Assembly (NCBI GenBank): GCA_024220505.1
Contig: JAKZZE010000026.1
Span: 310,001-374,000 of the forward strand
Direction of reading: 5' to 3'
Length of the DNA: 64,000 bases
Source of the DNA: Rhizopus arrhizus
Lineage: Eukaryota > Mucoromycota > Mucoromycetes > Mucorales > Rhizopodaceae
Shown one piece after another: positions 41,836-52,202 of this stretch; positions within the stretch are counted from its first letter, which is position 1; every line of letters starts with the position of its first letter. The notes beneath the pieces were generated by a model. The model was not told the origin of the DNA. It ran no database searches and saw nothing but the letters and a program-made list of their open reading frames with translations. A program made the translations under genes and the position numbers.

Positions 41836-43035
41836 ATATTCAAATTCTAAGAGTATTTATATTATTTTACAAAGTGAATTATTTACAGTAATAATTATAT
41901 TTTGTGAGTCATGATGGAAGTTCATTTATTGTCTACTTCATGAGTCATCTTCAGTAACTCGTACAAAAGTCTTGATAAGGAACGAATTGTAACATTGCCA
42001 AAATTAGAAAATAAAAGACATGACAATATTGTAACGAGAATGATGAAGACATCTACAAAATTTTGGACAGTACTGTGAACATAGTAGCCAGTAAAGAGGT
42101 TACACGAAGCAAAAGTGAAAGAAGTCAAAAAGTGAAAAAGTGTCATGTTTTGACATGTCAATAAGATACAGTCTTATCATTCTGGACTAAATCTTTACAA
42201 ATGAGTTTGAATAAGAATAGAACCTGATAATTATCACTGCCCTAAACAGCCAAGTTTCACTTTCATCTCAACAGTTGATTATTAACATCAGTCTATAAAA
42301 TTTTTCTTATACATGTCAAATCATATCGGTCGTAACTATTTTTTGTCATCTAATCTCAGGTCTTGCTCAACTAATATAAATAGCCTTGAAATCTTTCTTT
42401 AATAAAAGTATTCGACTTTAGAACTATTGTTCGGTCTCGTTAATTCTTCTTTATCTTATTTTGAATACTTAAAACACTTCAAAAAGGTTGACAATTGAAA
42501 AAAGTCAAGAAATGAAAAAAGTCAAAAAAAATTATTATATTGTAACACGAACAATGATTTAGTCCCCGATACAATCATGTATAATTACAGTTTGGATGAA
42601 GAACATGAACTTTAATTTACAGTTCAGGACAAGGGACAAAAGGTGCCCCATATTTTTATATAAATAGGATGAATATGTCGTATTTACATCATTAAATACT
42701 TATTATTCGTATGAGATTACTCAGATCTTATATAAGAAATAACAAGTACTGAATACATAATATTACTTATTACATATTCCTTAAAGCTCATATACAATGT
42801 TTATATTGTTCAAGCTCAATACTAAAATTGACCTTGAACTCACTTCGGTCCTTGAATAATTTCATTTCCTATATAAAGGCGTAGTTTGATTAAATGGGTT
42901 CTCTCTCTCGTCTTGAAATCTAATAAAGAGGTTACATAGAGACTCATTCACTAGTTTTCAAGTACTATTTCCTTTCTTTTTTTTCACTTTATTATCTGCA
43001 AATATCTCACAAGCAATGTAAAACAAAGACAGATT
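41836..43035. repeat. Mixed LTR relics
   Basis: Fragments include TGTAACGAGAATGATGAAG at 42042, an LTR start at 42074 similar to that of the full element (AGTAAAGAGGTTACACGAAGC-like), a possible solo LTR from 42146 to 42476 without matching flanks, and leader-like sequence at 42895-42950 that matches the region before the gag at 31114. No gene seen. Confidence 0.55.
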
Positions 43036-43039
43036 CAAA

Positions 43040-43371
43040 CAGCGCAGACGGAGATAGAGGGGATAGAAAACAAGCGGTGCATTGGGACAGTTTTGTGGCA
43101 CTTCTGAAAAAATATAAAGTGGTTTATTTATTTGATATTAATAGTCAGTCCAGCGTTCTTTATTCTTGATACATTGTTTTATATGCTTAAACATCATTTC
43201 TATGCCCTTTCGACACTCTTCCGGCTTCATTAAGGCGCACCAAGCTTTAGGTATTCGTTCGTATAGTTCATTCATGCCTTTTGGTGCTGTTTCATAATCA
43301 TTCAACCTTCTCTTTAACAATGACCACATATTTTCAATTGGATTCAGGTCAGGGGACTGTGCTGGCTGTTG
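43040..43371 (-). pseudogene. Truncated Tc1-B-like relic
   Basis: The minus strand encodes the last 63 codons of a Tc1 transposase (MWSLLKRRLNDYETAPKG ... RWTDY), nearly the same as the end of Tc1-B. Next to it the inner part of the Tc1-B TIR is recognisable (AGCGGTGCATTGGGACA). The rest of the element is absent, cut at the LTR-like boundary at 43377. Confidence 0.85.
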
Positions 43372-43376
43372 TAGAA

Positions 43377-43946
43377 CAGCGTCTGATCATAACGGACATT
43401 GAATAATCACAACTAAAAGAAGTATATTAAAATTGATAAAAGATAATAATTTAAATCTTTATCAAATAAAATATATTCTTTTTCTTTTTATATAAAACTA
43501 TCACAATTAGATTCATTCTATAAAGTAAACATGAACAATAAATAAACCATGATCTTTACTATTCATCAATTCTGTAAATGAATAATAATGGATCAGGTAC
43601 CTAGTCAACTTTGATCTGACTGGAGGCATTTCATATAAATATATCTTTCCTCTCAATGAAGACGGGACAATTCTCCCAGATCAGTTAAAGAACAATAAGA
43701 TCTATAAAAACAACGAATTAAAAATTTTCATAATCGATTCAGTGATCATTCTTCAATCAAACATGTCAATTATTGGATCTACGCTCATAACTACTCATTT
43801 ACCCGCCAACTGATAGAAGAATATAAATAGTAGATTTTGTAATGATTTCTTTTTAAGAATTAAGATTGTCTTAAATAAAGTTCAGTCTCAAAAAGTATTC
43901 TTCGGTTTCTATTGCTACCTTTAAGTTACTTTACCAGAACATAACA
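43377..43946 (+). repeat. Candidate solo LTR of another family
   Basis: 570 bp with TGTTGTAGAAC ... CATAACA ends and a 5-bp direct repeat CTGGC on both sides (43372-43376 and 43947-43951). A TATA-like AATATAAATAG and AATAAAG signal lie near the end, as in LTR promoters. The first bases also resemble Tc1-B sequence, so the left boundary is not certain. Confidence 0.55.
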
Positions 43947-43951
43947 CTGGC

Positions 43952-44375
43952 TGTTGTATCCACACAACTAGTAAAGTGAACATTCATGGATAAACGCGAG
44001 ATCTCCGCAATGGCCAACTTTGCTCTGTTGTCTCTATCGGCGTTCCCACGACTATATCGGAACCTGATTATAACAACGGCAGTTCAATTCAACCTTATTC
44101 GATAATTATCGTTAGATCAATAATTTATCTACTTCATTGTCCCTTGATTCGTCAAGAAGACAGCGGCTATTGATTATCTACTATCTTTCCTTTATCTTCC
44201 CATCCTTCCCACATTATTCTTTTAACCGATCAATTGAAATAGCGGTAAAGATCCAGACATCCAAAAAGTATAAATAGCCTCAAATGTTTTTATTAATAAA
44301 GCCACATATAATCTTTAGTTTCACAGCTATTGTCTTTTTTAGTTTTTGTCTCTTATTTTAATACTTAGCAAAACA
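43952..44375 (+). repeat. Left inverted repeat (LTR or ITR)
   Basis: TGTTGTATCCACACAAC ... TTAGCAAAACA, 424 bp. Matches 46104-46527 in reverse orientation, part of 53379-53470, and (more diverged) the E1 promoter at 14283-14612. Confidence 0.88.
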
Positions 44376-45209
44376 AAGGGAAAGAACTACCAGAAGGGAT
44401 CAGAGAGATTTTAGACGAAACACCAACCTCTGATCTCAGAGACGATATCAAGCGTTTTAAGTGTTATAGGTAGACATAATAAAATAATAAATTATGCTAT
44501 AAACCAAACATCTCCAACACTAGCATAGTTAAACCATAAAGATCTGACGATGAATTATATCATAAAGAGTAATAAATGTCTTGCATATATAATACCAACC
44601 TGTTATAGTATTAAGTCTTTGCATAATCTCTTTTATGATCCAATGTATTTAATTGCATTGAGACTATGTATGTCAGAATAGAATATTGTTTTTCTTGCAT
44701 AGTAACTTTATTGATCTAAACGAATGATTGAGAAATATTCTTATCAATAATCCGATTGGTGCCTTAATTACTCCTGTTGTCTTCATTATTAGGTTTCAGT
44801 CTTTCTGTACTAATTTAGTAACCAAGTTTACTCAAACCCAATAATCATTCAGGAACAAAATACAAGTGCCGTCTTAAACAACAATTCCATGGATGCCTAT
44901 TTATAAATGCAACACTAGTAGCTTAGAACAACGATTTATAATATAATTATACAAGATAAGATTCCATGGAACAAGATATGATGGCAATGCCCCAATCCAG
45001 AATGAAACATCAAGAAAGAACCAATTGATTTAACTCAATCATCCCCATGAATTATTCTTCAAAAGAATATAAATATCCCACCTAAATCCTCATTGAAAAA
45101 AGGATAACTTTAACTTGGATATAATCAAGAATAAAAAGTATCTCAAAGTAATTATCGTTTTGGTGCTTTTTTATTTCTTTTTATCTTCGTTTATTACATT
45201 AAGAAACAT
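44376..45209. other. Interior leader of the inverted-repeat element
   Basis: AT-rich without a convincing gene; a short hydrophobic frame (45115-45345) starts just before the gag relic but shifts out of it. Nothing else recognised. Confidence 0.4.
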
Positions 45210-45833
45210 GTCCCAAAGTACAACCATGACTAGTGGACAAGAACACCCCAAATCAACAAAGAGTTTACAAATAAACTCAAGAAGTGGAAAGTCGTCACGT
45301 CAATTATCAAGCATGCAGAAGAAGCGAGAATACAAGCAAGAATAAGCACGAAAATCGTTGAGCTTTTGGAGTCCATTGAGGCGAAATGTCGATTTGAGGA
45401 TGAAGGAGCCCGTCAAACCTTCCTTGATGCAATGTCGCAAGTCTCAAAATCGGCAATCCTTGGTTTTGCCCATGCAAGGGAATTGGATCATTAAGCAAAA
45501 GATTACAGTACCAAAGCGTTTAGACTTCCTGCAAGCCTTAGACATGTGGAACAAGAAGAGGATGGAAGAAAACCAAACCTCTTGGATAGTGAGTTCGTCA
45601 AGGAACTACATGAAGCAAGATTCTCTCAATGAGTTATTGCAGGCGCAGCAAACTACTACAGTAGTGGACGAGGATTTCCTCACAGAGGTAATGGTCGTGG
45701 ATCGAGACCTTTCAACAGGTCCCAATCTGGAAATTTTCAGTCAAGAGGACGAGGTCGTGGAACATTTGGAGCCTCTACAACCAAGCAGCATTCCACACAC
45801 AGTTACGCAGACAATGCAGCAAGCCAGCAATAG
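45210..45833 (+). pseudogene. Gag-like relic with RG-rich tail
   Basis: From an ATG (MSQSTTMTSG) a frameshift near 45240 leads to a frame reading KHAEEARIQARISTKIVELL, FEDEGARQTFLDAMSQVSK, then TAA (45492), KAFRLPASLRHVEQEEDG, then TGA (45630) and an RG-rich tail (SSGRGFPHRGNGRGSRP, FQSRGRGRG) to TAG at 45831. The arrangement of a helical region followed by RG or N-rich tail fits a retroelement gag; the middle is vaguely like the DIRS gag at 52203-53108. It is non-functional as it stands. Confidence 0.55.
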
Positions 45834-46103
45834 TGGTGATTTATCTAAGAATAGAAAGGAACAAGAGAGGACGAGACTCGATAAAGAGATTGCTTTACTT
45901 AATAAGAAAATGATACTCTATTTATAATTTTCATACACGGATAATATTTCATGTCATGGATTAATAATTAATGAGTATGATATAACTGATAACAAATAGA
46001 TAATGGTTACGTGTTCCTCCATTGTTATCTTTGTCATCATAAGCATTTATCCATAGAATGCTCGTATATGATTGACTGCGATTGACTGTGATTGAGTTCC
46101 TGG

Positions 46104-46527
46104 TGTTTTGCCAAGTATTAAAATAAGAGACAAAAACTAAAAAAGACAATAGCTGTGAAACTAAAGATTATATGTGGCTTTATTAATAAAAACATTTGAG
46201 GCTATTTATACTTTTTGGATGTCTGGATCTTTACCGCTATTTCAATTGATCGGTTAAAAGAATAATGTGGGAAGGATGGGAAGATAAAGGAAAGATAGTA
46301 GATAATCAATAGCCGCTGTCTTCTTGACGAATCAAGGGACAATGAAGTAGATAAATTATTGATCTAACGATAATTATCGAATAAGGTTGAATTGAACTGC
46401 CGTTGTTATAATCAGGTTCCGATATAGTCGTGGGAACGCCGATAGAGACAACAGAGCAAAGTTGGCCATTGCGGAGATCTCGCGTTTATCCATGAATGCT
46501 CACTTTACTAGTTGTGTGGATACAACA
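46104..46527 (-). repeat. Right inverted repeat (LTR or ITR)
   Basis: Reverse complement of 43952-44375 with few differences, 424 bp. Confidence 0.88.
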
Positions 46528-46681
46528 CCTGGATTTAATATAATTTAACCGTGCAATTACGCAGCATCTTATTCTTAATGAAGATTTATCCGAATTAACC
46601 TGTAGCCTATCTATTGGATATATTTTACATGTAGCTTATTAATACTGTTTTCATATCGAGTTATGAATGATGGATACATCA

Positions 46682-48690
46682 CAGTGGGTCAAAAAACTGC
46701 ACCAACGTAACCTAATTTTTCGGAAATAAGAGCACAGGTCTGTCAGTTTTACAGCAAACACTATGAAACTTGAACCAAACAAAGTTAACACTAGTATAAT
46801 TTATTGACAAGATTTTCAAAGTCAGAGGCTGAGTATACACTTAAAGCGAGCCCAGAAAAAAGCGGAGGTCGGTTGGTGCAGTTTTTTGACTTTTAAAATA
46901 AAAGTGGGTTTGATATCATATGCCCGGACTGAGGCCCTTCCGGTAGATTTAAATTAGTCTGTGGAGTATCTAGTCACACTGGGGACCTTAAAATAAACTT
47001 TTTTGCAATTGTTTTCCTTTTTTTTTCTTTCCTACTTTACCCAAACGCATCATACATCGGCAGTATCCATTCATCATTAGAAATTGTGGTATTTACACAT
47101 GTAATAAAGTAATACTATAAATTACTACGAACAATGATCATCCAAATTAGGAATATCGGACATTGTATTATGCCGCGTCAAATAAAATTATATCCCGATC
47201 CACTCCAGAATATTCTAACAAGTTCCTGGATCAGGATTAATAATTACCTCTTGATACAACGATGTTAAACAATACCAATCATATAATTAACGCATCGTCT
47301 AATATCGATTAATAATCAATAATCATACTGTGAATACTATTATTTAGCCGTGGATAGAAAAGTATAAATACCCTCATGTTTTTTAACTTGAATAAAGGAC
47401 AATCTACTTTGAGTCTCACTTATTTTTATATTTGTTGATTGACTTAGTACTTTTTTATATTATAAACCCTAAATATCACAGAAATGCCCAAACCGCTTCC
47501 ATCCGATGTTCAAAACAGTATCAAAGCACTATTAGAAGATAACGTTGACCCTACAGTCATTGGAAAACGAGTTGGAGTGCATAGAAATACCGTTAATAGG
47601 TATGCAAATAAGTGGATGCATAATAGAATACGTAAAAGTGGAGGTAGACCAAGCATTGTGACAGAATCAACGCGTCGATACATCAAGAGACAAGTACTCA
47701 CGGGTTATTTGAAGACTGCCAAGAATGTGTAAATGAAGTTGGAGGAGCTTGGACACCCTATGGCGTATCAATCGGCCATCAATGTTTTACATTCAGTTGA
47801 AATTTATGCTGAGATCAAAAAGAAGGAGCCATTATTGACTGAAAAGCACAAAAAGGCTCCATTGGCATGAGCCAAAAAGCATCAATACTGGACAGTACAT
47901 GACTGGCATCATATGATCGTTTCTGATGAGACCAAAATTAACGTTTGAAGCTCTGATGGTTGTAAATATTATTGGAAAAAACAAATGCGATCGCTTACAG
48001 CCCCATCATATCGACGTTACAATGAAGCATGGAGGCGGTGGTCTCATGTTATGGGGTTGTATAACTAACGCTGGGCCTGGATACGCATGTCAGGTCTATG
48101 ATGGTGCCATGAATTCCGAGCTATACCAAGAAATTCTTGCTACAAGTCTGAAGGACACTATGGAGTACTATGGTCTGAATTGGGAAACATCACTATTTCA
48201 GCACGACAATGATCTTAAACATCGACCAAAGTCCACAACGCAATGGATGAAAAATAGTGGCATGGTTTACATTGACAATTGGCCATTACAAAGTCCAGAT
48301 CCTAATCCTATTGAGCATGTATAGTAATAGGGCGACCAGCATCCATGAACTGTGGGAAAGAGTCGAAAATGAATGGAATTCGTTTACAAAGGAACAATGC
48401 ATCAAATATATAGACAGTATGCCCGACAGAATACAAGCAGTATTAGCAGAAAAGGATGGCTCCATTCGATTTTAAGAAAGTCAAAAAAAACAGCACCAAC
48501 GGACCTCCGCTTTTTTCTGGACGCGCTTTAAGTGTATACTCAGCGTCTGACTTTGAAATCTTTGTCAATCAATCATAATGGTATTAACTCTGTCTCGTTC
48601 AAGTTTCATAATGTTTGCTGATAAACTGACAGACCTGTGCTCTTATTTCCGAAAAATTAGGTTACGTTGGTGCAGTTTTTTGACCCACTG
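46682..48690 (+). mobile_element. Tc1/mariner element Tc1-D (inactive)
   Basis: About 2.0 kb. TIRs of roughly 210 bp (46682-46890 and about 48476-48690) start CAGTGGGTCAAAAAACTGC, and the inner end of each has the inverted copy (GGTTGGTGCAGTTTTTTGAC at 46871-46890). The right flank is TA; the left flank is CA, a likely mutated TA. The transposase is decayed. Confidence 0.88.
47484..48475 (+). pseudogene. Decayed Tc1-like transposase of Tc1-D
   Basis: Starts MPKPLPSDVQNSIK, related to the transposase of Tc1-C (MPRALPQGTQDSIK). Stops appear at about 47730, 47868 and 47946, and frame changes occur near 47985 and 48320. Recognisable parts: IVSDETKINV, KHGGGGLMLWG, FQHDNDLKH and DPNPIEHV; the end reads MPDRIQAVLAEKDG. 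Confidence 0.88.
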
Positions 48691-49050
48691 TAATTGACAA
48701 TACAAGCTAGGAACAGGCTAAACTAATAATTAGAAATAGTAATCATCTATTCTGTCAAGTTGATTATAAATCTGTCCTAATTCTTTATCCGTATCATGTC
48801 TATAAATACTGTCACTTTTTACAAGTAGAATTTATTTTCGAATCTTAATAGTAGTTATCTTAACTTAATAAAGAGATACCAAGTTCTAACAGTATTTCTT
48901 TATCTTTGTTGCTATATTATATTTACCTAAAACTCCCCTTTCCTAAACAAATAGCTAACAACTACTATTTATTAAGTAAGAAAAAGGAGAGGAGCTAATA
49001 ATTTAGAATGAACCCTGGATTATATCGTCTGACTATTGATATTTAGGCCT
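48691..49050. other. AT-rich spacer, LTR-like
   Basis: Contains TATAAATACTGTC and AATAAAGAGATACC-like promoter/polyadenylation-type strings in the order seen in LTRs, but I could not pair it with another copy. No gene seen. Confidence 0.35.
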
Positions 49051-49052
49051 GA

Positions 49053-49160
49053 GGAAACAAATTAGGAAGGTTACTGTTGCTAGAATCGTCTTTTTATTAA
49101 TTTTTAGCGAAAAAGATATAAAGTTTTACTGAACTAAATAATATTTCTATAATCTTTGAG
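49053..49160. repeat. DIRS terminal inverted repeat (3' side)
   Basis: Reverse complement of 53140-53247 with about three differences. Confidence 0.88.
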
Positions 49161-49221
49161 CTCGACGAAAGTGAGGGGTGGGAAAAGAGATTAATAATAA
49201 AAGAGAAAACTAAAGAGGGGA

Positions 49222-49240
49222 GGGAAGGTTACTGTTGCTC
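49222..49240. repeat. Candidate DIRS internal complementary segment
   Basis: GGAAGGTTACTGTTGCT, also found inside the terminal repeat at 49066-49082. It overlaps the last codons and stop of the recombinase ORF. Confidence 0.6.
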
Positions 49241-50539
49241 ATCCAGAGAGTCCATAGCATCCATGTACAGATCATCATCATCGCCATCGTCATCAGACTC
49301 GTTAACAACAGGCAATTCTACATTTGAACTATCTAAACCAGAAGTCGGAATGTTTGTACCAGCAGGAGAAGTCAGAAGCGTGGAAGTGAAATCGACTGAT
49401 AGCATGTGGTTACGACGGTAGTGATTATCAAATACATACGAATTGCTCCAACTGCCGAGTGCAATAATATCATCCTTTGAAATGCCGGCGTCAAGAGCAG
49501 CAGAGGAAGCCAATGAACGGAGAGTAGTGGGTTCAGACGTGACTTTGCTGATAAAGCGGCGATGTAGCCACTTGGAAAGTGTTCCTGAGGAAAGGGGGGC
49601 ACCTCGATCCGAGAAAAACAAAGCCGTGGAACGGTCAGCGACTGAACGCCAAATAGGATGTGCTTGCAAGATTTGGAAGAGATGTACCGGACACGGATCA
49701 GGATCAGTATGAGAACGTACTGTGTAATCCTGGATAATGCGACGTCGTTGGCGAGTTTCTTTGGGAGCAACCACCTGGAAAAAAAGGTGAGAACCAGAGA
49801 TTTGGCAAGATTCTAATGAAATGCGAGCAAGATCTGAAGGACGCATAAAGGTAGTTACACCCAGTAGGAAAGCCAGCTTTGATTGAAGCACAGACCAAGG
49901 AGTGGTGATGGAAGAGGGGATAGACTTGGCATAGCAAATTGCAGGCTGGAGGCTAATTTTTTTACGATGAATACGTACTGGGTCCTGTTGTTGGACTAAA
50001 GAGGAGACAAAGCCATTGATCAAGTTGCACTTGGAAATAGTATTCGGATGCGCGTTCAGATGCGTAATAGCAGATCGGACTAACTTTAATGTTGAGGGTT
50101 GCCAATGATATAGCTCTTTGACGTGTGAAAGAAAATTAATAAGATGAGCTGAAGTAAAGGTAGAGACAGTAATATGTTGTTGGGAACACCATTCAATGAA
50201 CATATACTGATATTTTAAATAATTCTTAGATGTAGCCGACTTGGTAATGTATTTCAGCATGAGAGATTGGATGGCAGATTCTGAAAGGCCTTTGGTTACA
50301 AATTTAGACCGGATACACTCCACACGGACAGCCTCCAATGCGGATTCGTTCCAAGAGGATGGCCATTGTTGACCGTTGTTGATTGGACTTGGGAGTGGTG
50401 CAGAAAAAGAGGAGGAGCTTTGGCCATGGAGCAAAGGGGAGGAAACCACATCGCACTTGTCCAATACGGCACCACCAGTACTGCTTGAGAGACTTGGTCC
50501 CGGAGAATCTTGCCTAGTACCCGAGAGCTCAGATTCCAT
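49229..50539 (-). CDS. Tyrosine recombinase of the DIRS element
   Basis: 436 codons. The N-terminal half has the SAM-like core-binding fold signature (KYQYMFIEWCSQQ, FTSAHLINFLSHV, VRSAITHL). The catalytic half shows the first Arg in FMRPSDLARI, Lys-containing VAPKETRQRR, the second Arg in TTLRSLASSAAL, and a terminal Tyr in VFDNHYRRNH. The usual His three residues before the second Arg is Thr here. It should integrate circular cDNA. It overlaps the end of the RT frame by about 240 nt in a different frame. Confidence 0.9.
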   Translation of the reverse strand: MESELSGTRQDSPGPSLSSSTGGAVLDKCDVVSSPLLHGQSSSSFSAPLPSPINNGQQWPSSWNESALEAVRVECIRSKFVTKGLSESAIQSLMLKYITKSATSKNYLKYQYMFIEWCSQQHITVSTFTSAHLINFLSHVKELYHWQPSTLKLVRSAITHLNAHPNTISKCNLINGFVSSLVQQQDPVRIHRKKISLQPAICYAKSIPSSITTPWSVLQSKLAFLLGVTTFMRPSDLARISLESCQISGSHLFFQVVAPKETRQRRRIIQDYTVRSHTDPDPCPVHLFQILQAHPIWRSVADRSTALFFSDRGAPLSSGTLSKWLHRRFISKVTSEPTTLRSLASSAALDAGISKDDIIALGSWSNSYVFDNHYRRNHMLSVDFTSTLLTSPAGTNIPTSGLDSSNVELPVVNESDDDGDDDDLYMDAMDSLDEQQ

Positions 50540-52194
50540 GGAGGATTGATGAAAGGTTTTTGCAGAGTTCTCCAGTTCAGTGTAAAAGCGTCAACATGCC
50601 ACGCTCCAGGATCTGGAAGCCAAGACACGTATTTTGGAAGGAGGAAGGTCGTACGATCCGCAAACAGATCTACATCGAACGGACCCCAAAGTCGTTGGAG
50701 AGCTGCAAACACCGAGGGGAGAATTTGCCATTGATTCTTCTGGAATTGACGACGAGACTCGAAGTCGGCAACCCTGTTGTGAATCCCTTGAATGTGTTGG
50801 GCTTGTACAATTATATTGCGTTCTAGGCACCAATTCCAAACTTCGATCGCTAAGTTGAGGAGAGGCAGGGAGCGAGTGCCGCCCTGTTTGTTGATATACA
50901 CTAAGCTGGTGAGATTGTCGGTTCTGATCAATATGGTGGTGTTCTTCAGAGACGGGAATGCTTGCATTGCCAACCAAGCTGCCTTCAGTTCTCGCGAATT
51001 GATTGATTGACTCGCTTCCGTTGGAGTCCAGTAACCATGAGTGGTCTGCTTGTTCCACGAGCATCCCCAGCCCGTGTCGCTCGCGTCGACAAATATTGTT
51101 TCCTGTGGACAAGTTGGGATAAATGACCGTCCGTTCCATTTCTCCAAGTTGGTGTGCCACCATGTCAGCTCTTGGATTGATTCTTTGTCGAGTGGTTGAG
51201 GCGTGTCCCAGTCCGAACGAGATTTCACTGCCAAATTTTTGAAGTAGAGTAGGCGCCTCGTGTACAAACGAGCCGGAAGAATCGAAAACAGTGACGATTG
51301 TAGACGCATCGTTAAACTGTGTATCAATCTGGGAGCCTGTTTCAAAGGATGTCGTAGTACTTGTAAAATTGATTTCTTCAAGTCTCGAACCTTTTTCTTC
51401 GGGAGTTCCGCCTTCATAGTAGTTGTGTCCAATACGAAACCGAGGTGTTCCAATCGCTGAGTCGGAACCAAGATTGATTTTGCTTCGTTGATCATCCAGC
51501 CCAATTGGCGCAATTTGTTGAGAACCAGTTGTGTCTGCTGCAAAGCGATTTCCTTGGTAGGTGCTATCAGTAACCAATCGTCTAAGTATGCCGAAAGTTT
51601 GATCCGTTTTGAGCGAGCCCAGTCGAGAATGGGACGACAAACTTTGGTGAATACAAACGGAATCGAGCAGAGACCAAAGGGTGTGGTACACCATTGGTAG
51701 ATCTTGGACTTCCAACAAAACCTGAGGTACTTTCGAGACTCTGGATGGATAGCTATATGAAGAAAAGCGTCTGTTAAGTCGATCGATACCAAATAATCTT
51801 TGTATGTAATAAGATGCGCTACTTCCCTGATTGTTTCCATCTTGAAGTGGGGCGGGTCCATGTACTCGTTGAGCTTGCGTAAGTTGAAAACCGGTCGGAT
51901 CCCTCCGTTTTTCTTGGGGATGACGAACATCGAGCTGTAGAAACCGGGAACCTGATTCGCTTGAGTGGGAGAAACCTCTTTGATCGCGTTCTTCTTCAGT
52001 AAGTCTTGAATTGCTTGATCCAGATGACATGTTTGATCCTTGGAGAACGAGATGATGGGGTGAGGTGTAGTTGTGGTAGGGGGCGTTTGAACGAATGGAA
52101 TTCGGTAACCTTGAGCAATGGTGGTGTTGACGAAGTTGCTGTTGGAAATCTGATGCCACTCGGAAGCGAACCATTGTAGACGACCCCCTACCAC
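50296..52194 (-). CDS. DIRS reverse transcriptase - RNase H - methyltransferase-like protein
   Basis: 632 codons from a GTG; the frame is open further upstream over the gag end, so translation by frameshift or overlap is possible. RT: YSSMFVIPKKNGGIRPV, SIDLTDAFLHIAIH, FGLCSIPFVFTKV and the active site AYLDDWLL (about residues 95-215). RNase H: IFVDASDTGWG, SRELKAAW and RTDNLTSL (about 365-425). The last part has DVDLFADR and FINPPWNL, typical of the N6-adenine methyltransferase-like domain found in DIRS elements. No break seen. It makes the element's cDNA. Confidence 0.92.
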   Translation of the reverse strand: MVGGRLQWFASEWHQISNSNFVNTTIAQGYRIPFVQTPPTTTTPHPIISFSKDQTCHLDQAIQDLLKKNAIKEVSPTQANQVPGFYSSMFVIPKKNGGIRPVFNLRKLNEYMDPPHFKMETIREVAHLITYKDYLVSIDLTDAFLHIAIHPESRKYLRFCWKSKIYQWCTTPFGLCSIPFVFTKVCRPILDWARSKRIKLSAYLDDWLLIAPTKEIALQQTQLVLNKLRQLGWMINEAKSILVPTQRLEHLGFVLDTTTMKAELPKKKVRDLKKSILQVLRHPLKQAPRLIHSLTMRLQSSLFSILPARLYTRRLLYFKNLAVKSRSDWDTPQPLDKESIQELTWWHTNLEKWNGRSFIPTCPQETIFVDASDTGWGCSWNKQTTHGYWTPTEASQSINSRELKAAWLAMQAFPSLKNTTILIRTDNLTSLVYINKQGGTRSLPLLNLAIEVWNWCLERNIIVQAQHIQGIHNRVADFESRRQFQKNQWQILPSVFAALQRLWGPFDVDLFADRTTFLLPKYVSWLPDPGAWHVDAFTLNWRTLQKPFINPPWNLSSRVLGKILRDQVSQAVLVVPYWTSAMWFPPLCSMAKAPPLFLHHSQVQSTTVNNGHPLGTNPHWRLSVWSVSGLNL

Positions 52195-52202
52195 GGAAGA
52201 GT

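Larger units (their letters stand above)
35385..42140 (+). repeat. Nested solo-LTR cluster downstream of tRNA-Glu
   Basis: At least seven LTRs, all on the plus strand, carry the sequence GATCTGGTGGTCACT (35808, 36525, 37050, 37630, 38173, 40375, 41154, with a variant at 41694). None has an internal coding region. Several are inserted into others with 4-bp duplications. Short runs (TTTGATATTTTTTTAACC type) repeat near 40740-40870, and ACTTCTA repeats at 36262-36312. The copies are related to the minus-strand LTRs at 1-2367. Confidence 0.9.
43952..46527 (+). mobile_element. Element with 424-bp inverted LTR-like ends and a decayed gag
   Basis: Two nearly identical 424-bp repeats lie in inverted orientation (43952-44375 and 46104-46527), each with TG...CA limits. 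Between them is a gag-like relic on the plus strand and no RT. Inverted terminal repeats with gag suggest a non-autonomous DIRS-type element; two solo LTRs of a normal element joined head to head by recombination would look alike. Both repeats have a TATA-like AAAAAGTATAAATAG pointing inward. Confidence 0.65.

Noticed and set aside
42146..42476. Solo LTR with TGTTTTGAC...TTAAAACA ends
   Set aside because: Flanks TGTCA and CTTCA do not match, and no second copy was found.
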